From: a virus
Virus record (IMG/VR): IMGVR_UViG_3300028548_002631
Location: 1-23,541 of that record
DNA: 23,541 nt
Reading direction: 5' to 3' (one strand)
Part shown: positions 17,283 through 23,541 of the stretch, in pieces
Layout: each line of letters starts with the position of its first letter
How positions within the stretch are numbered: position 1 is the first letter of the stretch
Notes under the pieces: model-generated
The model's database searches: none
Seen by the model: only the letters and a program-made list of their open reading frames with translations
What the model was told of the DNA's origin: nothing
Program-made: the position numbers and the translations under genes

Positions 17283-20120
17283 ACCTGCAATCCCTGTTTT
17301 TCTCATCTGCTGATTCATTGCAATCTCTTGATCTTTTGGATTGGGTAGAAGTGTAGGTGAAGGCATTGTATTTGAGATAGGCTCATCAAACAAAGGTTGA
17401 TCTAGTTGTGGCATTTCAAAGTTTTGCATGGCACCTTGTAGGTCTTCTGTAGGTGAAATAGGTAAAGTAACTGGTTGTTGTTCTACATTATTAAATGACA
17501 TTTCATTTGTTAATGGTGGTTCTATATCAGTTTCTACAGGTTGTTCAATCAAAGGTTGTTCAAAACGAGCTAAGGTTTGTCTAGCTCTATCTAATGAAGA
17601 ACTGCCTGCAAAAGGTTCAGGAGAAGCTAACATTTCTTTTTTAGCCAAAGCAGAAATCATTGTATATTCAGCACTAGAGGGATTAAGTTTAATTTCTTTA
17701 ACTAAAGTAGGAATTACATTTTGTTTAAATTGTTTTACTTTTAAAATTTCATCGTCTGTAAAAAACTCATTAATAATTTCTTTTTCATTGTTAAGAATAT
17801 CATTGTAATTTTTTACTATCATTGATCCATTTGCTTGATTATTGTTATCACCACTAAAAACTTTAGTAAGCACCCCATCTTTTAACAAACTATTAACTTG
17901 AACAAATTGATCTTGTGGCAAAGTGTTTCTAAGTTTAGAAATAACAAGAGGTAACGATTGGTTGGGAGCAAATTTATTTTGTCCAAACAAAAGATTAACT
18001 ACATTTTTAGGCGTGTAATTTTTATTGGTAATTTGTTCAAGTATTTTGTTTGCTGTTTTTTCTCTACGATCTACAATATTTTCTTTGTCTGTTAATCCCA
18101 TGTAATTATTATATAAACCAGTGGCATCCTGTAATTGATCTAGCATTTCTTTATCTTCATTAACAAAACCTTGCTCAAGTTTGTTATAAGTAACACCATC
18201 AAGAACCTCTTTCATTTTAACTAAAGCTGATTGTTCAAAACTTTCAGGACTTGATTTGTTAATATTTGTGCTTAATCTTGTTTGAAAATCATGTATTTTT
18301 TTTAAAGTTTGATCTTTAGATTTTGGGTTTTGACTTTGGTTTAATATTCTTTGCAAAGAAACAACCTCTTGTTGCAAAGGGTTACTTTCTAATTGATTTG
18401 GTGAAAAGATATTTTTATACTCTTGCAAAACATTATTAACAATTTCATTAGAACCTTGTGTAATATCTCCACCAGTAGCAGAAAAAATTATATTTGAATT
18501 AATATCATCAGGGTTTGATCCATATTGTTCTTGTAATTCAAGAGCATCTGACCTTATTTCTCCCAACTGAGCACTATCAAGACCTTTTTTTTCTTCCTCA
18601 TCTCTTTCACGCAACAGTCTTAATAATTCTTCTGTTTGGACATCTGTTTCTGATGCTCTTTCTATTTCACCAATAACCCTTGAAGCTCTTGTTGCTTCCA
18701 ATACAGCAGGATTTTTTAAAGGCTCTAATAATTTTTGCATTTGCCCAATCTTAAAAGCAGTTTCACCAACCAATCGAGGAGAGGTTAATGGTAATCCTGC
18801 TAATGCACTAGGATTAACACCCATTCCCACAACACCTACTGTAGCCATACTTGCACCCTGTAATCCTCTTGGTGCAGCATTGCTTAACGCTTGTCCTGCT
18901 ATTTCTGTTACTAAATCAGGGTCAAGTTTTTTCAACATCTCTAACCTATTTCCATAATTAGTATTTACATTATTACGCATAGCAGATTGCAATTTTCTTA
19001 ATGTGGTTCCTGCGTTGGCTTTTTTACCCAAAGAAAGTTCAGTCATGTATTGTTTTTCTAACTTCATGGCAACTTCATAGTCTTTCATGACTTTTCCATA
19101 CTCAGGAACTTCCTTTAAAATTTGTGCTTTAATGCTATTTCTAATTTCAGAAACCACCATTCCTGAATCTCCTACTGCAAGACCAGTAGGATATTCTGCA
19201 TCTATTCTTCTTTTAAGAATATCCATGCCTTTTGCGTTGTGTAATGCAGGATTGCCTTCCCACTCTTTAACTATTTTTTTTATATCTAATAATTTTTTTT
19301 GTGCTTTTGCTGATAGCTCAGACATTCCTTCAAATTGTTTTGATAACTCAAACCCATTGATGTTGTCTAATGTTTGTTTAAAACTAACAGGACTTTTTTC
19401 TAGTTTTAATTCTGCTTTGCTAGATTTGTAGTTACCTGTTCTTGTATCAGATAAATCTTTCATAGCTTGCAATGCTTTTGGCACAATTTCTTCAGGCAAC
19501 ACATTTCCTCTTAAATTATCTGTAAACAATTTTTGTGTTTCTTTGCTACCTCTTCCTGATTCAACAGCTATTCCAATAGCATCACCACCTGTTCCTGTGG
19601 TAGTGCCTAAAAATGGTTTTACAACACTTCCAATACCCTTGGTGGTTGCACCGATTACTTTGCCAGTGGCTTGAACAGGGTCAATAATGTTTCCCACTTT
19701 AGAAATAGTGGCTGTTGTTCTGCCTGCAACACCGGGTACCTTAGCAGCTAAACCTGCACCTCCTGTAAACACAACAGATATGTCACTTACAATACCCAAA
19801 GGGTCTTCTGCAAACGATTTTTTAAATCCTTCAAAACTTCCATAACGATCTGCAAAAAATTTACCCACTGCTCTTGCAGTTGCTTCATCAGGTTGTTCGC
19901 CTTCAGTGGTAAGTTGATAAATTCCTCTGCCCAAACTAGCCAATGATTGTGCTGTTTGTATAGGGTGTCTAATTGGCATGGTTATATCAGAAACCAATTG
20001 ACCTGCACTCGAAGGTATATTTGAAACTGCTTGCCCTAAAACCTCAGAAATAGGCATAGAATCTTCTTCTTGAGAAGAGTTATTTTTTCTTTGTTCTTCT
20101 AATCTTTCTAATAAAGACAT
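17274..20120 (-). CDS. Large internal virion / DNA-ejection-type protein, 948 residues
   Basis: No catalytic motif recognised. Features: a short charged N-terminus; TMPIRHPIQTAQSLASLGRG and AVGKFFADRYGSFEGFKK at 48-101; Gly/Ala-rich hydrophobic stretches at about 110-132 (VSDISVVFTGGAGLAAKVPG) and about 420-445 (ASMATVGVVGMGVNP); long helical and coiled-coil segments from about 200 to 410 and 600 to 830; and a Pro/Gln/Glu-rich C-terminal tail. This layout, size and AEDPLGIVSD context match internal virion proteins of marine podovirus-type phages that are ejected with DNA. That role is inferred. ATG 20120 follows the upstream stop by two bases, with AGGGATAG as ribosome binding site. The 3' end overlaps a plus-strand gene by 9 bp. 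Confidence 0.8.
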   Translation of the reverse strand: MSLLERLEEQRKNNSSQEEDSMPISEVLGQAVSNIPSSAGQLVSDITMPIRHPIQTAQSLASLGRGIYQLTTEGEQPDEATARAVGKFFADRYGSFEGFKKSFAEDPLGIVSDISVVFTGGAGLAAKVPGVAGRTTATISKVGNIIDPVQATGKVIGATTKGIGSVVKPFLGTTTGTGGDAIGIAVESGRGSKETQKLFTDNLRGNVLPEEIVPKALQAMKDLSDTRTGNYKSSKAELKLEKSPVSFKQTLDNINGFELSKQFEGMSELSAKAQKKLLDIKKIVKEWEGNPALHNAKGMDILKRRIDAEYPTGLAVGDSGMVVSEIRNSIKAQILKEVPEYGKVMKDYEVAMKLEKQYMTELSLGKKANAGTTLRKLQSAMRNNVNTNYGNRLEMLKKLDPDLVTEIAGQALSNAAPRGLQGASMATVGVVGMGVNPSALAGLPLTSPRLVGETAFKIGQMQKLLEPLKNPAVLEATRASRVIGEIERASETDVQTEELLRLLRERDEEEKKGLDSAQLGEIRSDALELQEQYGSNPDDINSNIIFSATGGDITQGSNEIVNNVLQEYKNIFSPNQLESNPLQQEVVSLQRILNQSQNPKSKDQTLKKIHDFQTRLSTNINKSSPESFEQSALVKMKEVLDGVTYNKLEQGFVNEDKEMLDQLQDATGLYNNYMGLTDKENIVDRREKTANKILEQITNKNYTPKNVVNLLFGQNKFAPNQSLPLVISKLRNTLPQDQFVQVNSLLKDGVLTKVFSGDNNNQANGSMIVKNYNDILNNEKEIINEFFTDDEILKVKQFKQNVIPTLVKEIKLNPSSAEYTMISALAKKEMLASPEPFAGSSSLDRARQTLARFEQPLIEQPVETDIEPPLTNEMSFNNVEQQPVTLPISPTEDLQGAMQNFEMPQLDQPLFDEPISNTMPSPTLLPNPKDQEIAMNQQMRKTGIAGLS

Positions 20121-20122
20121 GA

Positions 20123-21343
20123 CTATCCCTGTCTTTCTTTTAACAACTTAATAATTGCATCTCTTTCTTTGTCGTCAGAATTTTGAAACATTTCTTCTAA
20201 CTGGTCATCTGTCATATTTTCATAATCAGCAGTCTGTACCATGTTGTTCATTATGCTATTAAAGTCTAAAACTTTAGATTCATAACCTTTAAGAGTTCTA
20301 TTTTCATTAAAATATGCAATTGCTTCTTCTTTAGCTTTAGCTGCCTCAACAATGGTTGTGTACAATCTTTCTAATCTAGCGATATTCATATCTTCATCAA
20401 GATAGCTATTAAATGCTGCTGCTACCAATCTGTCACCCTCTCTTTCAGTAAACTGTGCACCTAATTTTTCTCTTAATGATTGAAAAACTATGTCTCTAAT
20501 GTCACCTATATAAGAAGCTGCTTTGGGAAATAATATTCCTTTTGCTGAATCAGGCAGTAACCCTATGCCTGGACCTGATACATTTATTTCTCCTTCTTTT
20601 AAAATATTTATTTTTTCAATTAAATTTTCTAAATTTGCTTCAATCTGTGCTTGTCCTTTTGTAGTGTAATCAACTGCAATTTTTGAAAACTCTTGATCTA
20701 TACCCTTTTCAACAACAGACAGGTCAATGTCAGCAGGATTTGATCCTTCTCTTTTACCCTTTGCTTTATTCATTTCTAAAAGATATGCAGCAAAAGGGTC
20801 TGAATTTTTCATTGAATCGAATCTTTTTTTACCCTCATCATCTAAGGCTTCCCTAAAATTAAAATTAGTAATGTCAGCAGTTTGTTTTCCAACACCCATA
20901 GAGCCTTTTGCTAACTCAAATAAACTTTTGTCTAAAAATGCGTTAGCCTTTTGTTCGTCTTGCATAGCCATTTGTGCTGCTTGTAATCCTATTTCTTGTT
21001 TGGCTTTTGCATATGCTTCTTGTTTCTGTTTCATTTCAGCAGAAGCATTAGAAAAACCAACACCTAAACCTGTAAAAGCTGATGCTCCACCTGTGTTAGG
21101 AGTAGACAATAATCCTGCTCCCAACTGAGAAGCCAAATCATAAAACCCCATTCTTGAAGGTTTAGGTATATAAGGCTCTAATCTTTGTTGGTATTTTTCT
21201 ATATTGTCTTCATAGTTTCGAGCTTCAAACCTCTCCATCATTAATTTACGAAGTGCATTAGACTGATCGTCAGTAGCACTTACATCACCACCTGTAGCAA
21301 ATGGATCAATGGATTCAAATATTTGTGATCTACCAATGGTCAT
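20123..21343 (-). CDS. Virion-associated protein, 406 residues, coiled-coil
   Basis: Helical structural-type protein. It opens MTIGRSQIFESIDPFATGGD, then ATDDQSNALRKLMMERFEAR. A Gly/Ala segment FYDLASQLGAGLLS at 67-80 is followed by a long Ala/Gln/Lys-rich coiled coil at 105-145 (KQKQEAYAKAKQEIGLQAAQ). The C-terminal part is acidic and helical, ending KLLKERQG. No enzymatic motif is recognised. It lies between two large structural-type genes, sharing one base with the stop upstream (TAATG), and is probably an internal or scaffold-like head protein. Confidence 0.78.
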   Translation of the reverse strand: MTIGRSQIFESIDPFATGGDVSATDDQSNALRKLMMERFEARNYEDNIEKYQQRLEPYIPKPSRMGFYDLASQLGAGLLSTPNTGGASAFTGLGVGFSNASAEMKQKQEAYAKAKQEIGLQAAQMAMQDEQKANAFLDKSLFELAKGSMGVGKQTADITNFNFREALDDEGKKRFDSMKNSDPFAAYLLEMNKAKGKREGSNPADIDLSVVEKGIDQEFSKIAVDYTTKGQAQIEANLENLIEKINILKEGEINVSGPGIGLLPDSAKGILFPKAASYIGDIRDIVFQSLREKLGAQFTEREGDRLVAAAFNSYLDEDMNIARLERLYTTIVEAAKAKEEAIAYFNENRTLKGYESKVLDFNSIMNNMVQTADYENMTDDQLEEMFQNSDDKERDAIIKLLKERQG

Positions 21344-23433
21344 TAGATTGTATATCCTGCGTTAGTTCTTCGTGGTTGTGCTTGTGGTTGTTTGAAGAAG
21401 TTACCCAAAGCACCCAGTGTGCTTAAACCAACACCTAAACCTGACTGTAAAGCACTTGGTTTTGGAGCAAAAGTTGTAGAAGTTTGGAAAGAACCTGTTG
21501 GTACAGATTGCATAAAAGGTAACAAGGATTGATATTGAGCCAATGGAGCCTGTTGAGCTTGTAGCTGATTAGCTCTAGTTGCATCTAACTGTGCTTGTTG
21601 TTGTTGTTGTTGCATCTGTCCTGATCCCATCAACTGATTGATGTCAAATGCACCTGCTTGTTGAGCTTGACCACCAAGATTCTGTAAGTTAGTACCTAAG
21701 TTTTGTTGTGCTTGTGCTCTTTGTTGACCCATTTGACCTTCTAAACCACCCAAGTTACTCAAAGCACCTGCCTGTGTTTGCTGTGCTCCAAACCTAGTGC
21801 CTGCCAATCTACCAAGATTAGATGCTAAACCTTGTTGTGCACCTAATTGTTGTCCTGCAAAGCCTGAGAGTTGATTGGTTAAGTTTTGTTGTGATCCTAG
21901 TCTTGAGCCTGCCAAACCTGATAAGCCTTGTGATGTCGCCATCTCTTGTGCTCTTTGTCTTGCAAATTCGTTTAAACCTGCTGATTGAGCTTGTCCAAAA
22001 CCTTGTGCACGCAAAGAACCTAAAGACTGACCTAAACCTCTACCTAGAGCTTCACGCCTTTCTTCAGCACTTAAACGAGCTCTTGAGCCAAAAGCTGACT
22101 CTCCACCTGTTTGTATGTCTCTAGCTCTTTGAGCCATGTCTTGTTTCTCACCTGCTTTAAAAACATCTTCAATGGTTTGATCTACCACTTGTTGTTCGTA
22201 TGGGTTGTAGAACTGTGAGGTTAAAGACTGGTCGTAACCACCTAAACTACCCCTTAGAAGGTTCTCAGACTCGCCTAAACGATTGCCAAACTCATCTGTG
22301 GCACCTATGCTACGACCTGCTAAACCACCTAACTGAGTGCCAAAGTTACCTGTAGCACCTCTTTGTATGTTTTCTACATCAGATAGTTCTCTACCAAGCG
22401 AGCCTACACCACCTTGTATGACACCCAATGACTCTAATTCTCTTTGTCTTGCTCTGTCTAAGCCTGAGCCTAGTTCTCCAACACTTGAACGAAAAGCAGA
22501 TTGAGCATCACCCAAATACTGATCTTGTATGCCAGTAGCTCCTCTTGCCATCTCCATGGCTCTTTGTTGGTCAGGAGTTAACCCTGCAATTTCTTGATCT
22601 ACAACTCTAGGTGTTCCATCAGGATTAAAGAAGGAAGTCTCAGCTGCTTGCATTGCACCCGGTATGAATCCACCCTTACCATCTAAACCAAAGAGTAATT
22701 GTTGGCTCAGAGCATCTAAGCCTGTCTCGTTTCTTTGTTGATTGCTAACATATGGAGCAGGATCATTGCCACCTGTGTAGGGTGCAAGAGGTTGTTGTAC
22801 AGGAGCAGTTGGTTGTACAGGAGCAGTAGTTTGTACAGGTGCTTGTTGTACAGGAGCAGTAGTGTTTGAATCTATTGGTCTAGGACCAGGCAAACGACCT
22901 TCAAAACCACCATCATAAAACCCAGGGGTTCCACCTGCGTATACTGGAGGTGGATTAAGACCCATTGATGGAGGTAGATTACCAGTCATAATTGTGCCAT
23001 CAGGATTTCTAACAGGCATAGTAGTGATACGATTATTAGTTGGATTTTGTGCCTCTTCTGCCATTGCTCTGTTTAACATATCTTGTTGTAAAATATTTCT
23101 TTCAGAAGTTTGTTGTGCTAATAATTCTTGATTTTGAGGTACTTGTGGCATCATTTGTTGTTGAGCTTGAGCCTGTTCTATCATGTCTTGAAAGCCTTGA
23201 GGATTAGCGTTTATAGCTCTTGGATCAAAGTTACTAAAATCCATACCCATAGGTAAATTAGAAAAATCTATGTTCTGTAAACCGGGTATACCACCTATGC
23301 CTTGTAAGTTTGGCATGTTTGATATGTTAGGCATAACAGAAGGTCTTATTTGTGGCATGTTGCCTATATTGCCAAATAAACCACTGCTAGGCTTTCTTTC
23401 CATGCCATCTCTAAATCTGTCAAATATTCCCAT
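21343..23433 (-). CDS. Gln/Gly/Ala-rich repeat structural protein, 696 residues
   Basis: Low-complexity virion-type protein. Residues 1-110 are Pro/Asn/Gln-rich. Residues 193-213 carry three-fold APVQ repeats. Residues 300-400 have loose Gly-rich repeats. Residues about 504-578 contain four 18-21 residue repeats (LSGLAGSRLGSQQNLTNQ and relatives), and a six-Gln run follows near 607. The C-terminus is LGVGLSTLGALGNFFKQ, a hydrophobic helix. Repetitive Gln/Gly proteins of this type occur in marine phage structural modules; whether this is a fibre, scaffold or ejection protein is not decided. ATG 23433 lacks a strong Shine-Dalgarno; it follows the stop of the upstream partial gene by nine bases. 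Confidence 0.8.
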   Translation of the reverse strand: MGIFDRFRDGMERKPSSGLFGNIGNMPQIRPSVMPNISNMPNLQGIGGIPGLQNIDFSNLPMGMDFSNFDPRAINANPQGFQDMIEQAQAQQQMMPQVPQNQELLAQQTSERNILQQDMLNRAMAEEAQNPTNNRITTMPVRNPDGTIMTGNLPPSMGLNPPPVYAGGTPGFYDGGFEGRLPGPRPIDSNTTAPVQQAPVQTTAPVQPTAPVQQPLAPYTGGNDPAPYVSNQQRNETGLDALSQQLLFGLDGKGGFIPGAMQAAETSFFNPDGTPRVVDQEIAGLTPDQQRAMEMARGATGIQDQYLGDAQSAFRSSVGELGSGLDRARQRELESLGVIQGGVGSLGRELSDVENIQRGATGNFGTQLGGLAGRSIGATDEFGNRLGESENLLRGSLGGYDQSLTSQFYNPYEQQVVDQTIEDVFKAGEKQDMAQRARDIQTGGESAFGSRARLSAEERREALGRGLGQSLGSLRAQGFGQAQSAGLNEFARQRAQEMATSQGLSGLAGSRLGSQQNLTNQLSGFAGQQLGAQQGLASNLGRLAGTRFGAQQTQAGALSNLGGLEGQMGQQRAQAQQNLGTNLQNLGGQAQQAGAFDINQLMGSGQMQQQQQQAQLDATRANQLQAQQAPLAQYQSLLPFMQSVPTGSFQTSTTFAPKPSALQSGLGVGLSTLGALGNFFKQPQAQPRRTNAGYTI
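21700..21924 (-). repeat. Four imperfect 18-21 residue coding repeats
   Basis: Within the 696-residue protein, tandem units LSGLAGSRLGSQQNLTNQ, LSGFAGQQLGAQQGLASN, LGRLAGTRFGAQQTQAGA and LSNLGGLEGQMGQQRAQAQQ share L-x-x-L/F-A/G-G...Q-Q. The exact 18-residue period of the first three points to repeated helical or solenoid-like turns. Confidence 0.75.
22795..22857 (-). repeat. APVQ tandem repeat in coding DNA
   Basis: Short Pro/Gln repeats (APVQ followed by 1-4 residues, four copies) from near-identical DNA units containing TGTACAGGAGCAGT on the plus strand. Such direct repeats are prone to slippage, so copy number may vary between relatives. Confidence 0.7.
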
Positions 23434-23442
23434 AATTATTTC

Positions 23443-23541
23443 TTAGCTTGCGTTTGCACGATTGCCAAAGACCTCCATCATGTTGTACAAAAGTTCTGTA
23501 CCACGATCTCTGTCTTCATCTAACGATGGAATTAAGTTAAG
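23443..23541 (-). CDS. 3' end of a minus-strand gene (runs off the right edge)
   Basis: An open frame from the window edge to TAA 23445-23443 encodes the last 32 residues, NLIPSLDEDRDRGTELLYNM then MEVFGNRANAS. The codon pattern and nine-base gap to the next ATG support a real gene of the structural operon. The fragment is too short to assign. Confidence 0.7.
   Translation of the reverse strand, partial: LNLIPSLDEDRDRGTELLYNMMEVFGNRANAS

Noticed and set aside
17428-21128. Plus-strand frames inside the large virion genes (for example 17428-17808, 19087-19431 and 20727-21128)
   Set aside because: All are opposite to long, clearly coding minus-strand genes and show no start signals.
1-23541. 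CRISPR array, insertion sequence or integrase
   Set aside because: No regularly spaced 23-40 bp repeats, terminal inverted repeats with a transposase, or integrase motifs were seen. The repeats found are promoter, junction or coding repeats.

Overview
This window is a continuous stretch of an AT-rich double-stranded DNA tailed-phage genome, or a closely related prophage-like element. The evidence is a terminase small subunit, a Toprim/VirE-type primase-helicase, an ssDNA-binding-like protein, a RecB/RecE-family exonuclease, DUF3310, an ArdC-like antirestriction protein and three very large low-complexity virion-type proteins. Genes are tightly packed, with many 1-17 bp overlaps and no tRNA, rRNA, CRISPR or insertion sequence that I could see. 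The low GC, the family mix (2OG-Fe(II) oxygenase, small basic orphan proteins, the 948-residue putative ejection protein) and the short genes resemble uncultured marine phages. A SAR11-like or other low-GC marine host is an inference only.

Layout. (1) 1-1032: a promoter and ribosome binding site for a minus-strand gene beyond the left edge, then the minus-strand ArdC-like gene, which appears to be leaderless. (2) 1144-2966: a plus-strand run of seven small early-type genes, several starting with the same ATGAAAATTAA start module. (3) 2949-6759, minus: three small basic proteins, a 511-residue protein with a possible ADP-ribosyltransferase-like C-terminus, a PD-(D/E)XK nuclease, a putative metzincin-type metalloprotease and a zinc-ribbon protein. 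(4) 6760-7250: about 490 bp of non-coding DNA with poly-T tracts, palindromes and a long hairpin, next to the terminase small subunit gene. (5) 7251-11762, minus: TerS, a small charged protein, a 325 bp non-coding gap, a zinc-ribbon microprotein, an ABC-ATPase/GNAT fusion and the primase-helicase. (6) 11851-13612, plus: an ssDNA-binding-like protein with an SSB-style DDIPF tail, DUF3310 and an exonuclease. (7) 13604-16685, minus: a 2OG-Fe(II) oxygenase and nine small genes, six of whose junctions are TAATG stop-start overlaps, five of them with the same embedded Shine-Dalgarno module. (8) 16848-17282, plus: a ribbon-helix-helix regulator and a small partner, divergent from region 7. (9) 17274-23541, minus: large virion/ejection-type proteins and the 3' end of a further gene.

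How it fits together. Regions 5 and 6 form a replication and recombination core divergent from 11.76-11.85 kb. Regions 1, 2 and 7 look like host-takeover and counter-defence modules. Four minus-strand promoters share a 16-bp upstream element, suggesting co-regulation. The ribbon-helix-helix protein beside one of them is the natural candidate regulator. ArdC and the ABC-GNAT protein, whose C-terminal half recalls Mom-type DNA-modifying acetyltransferase-fold enzymes, may be two layers of anti-restriction. No large terminase, portal, major capsid, DNA polymerase or lysis gene is recognisable here, so the window is only part of the genome.
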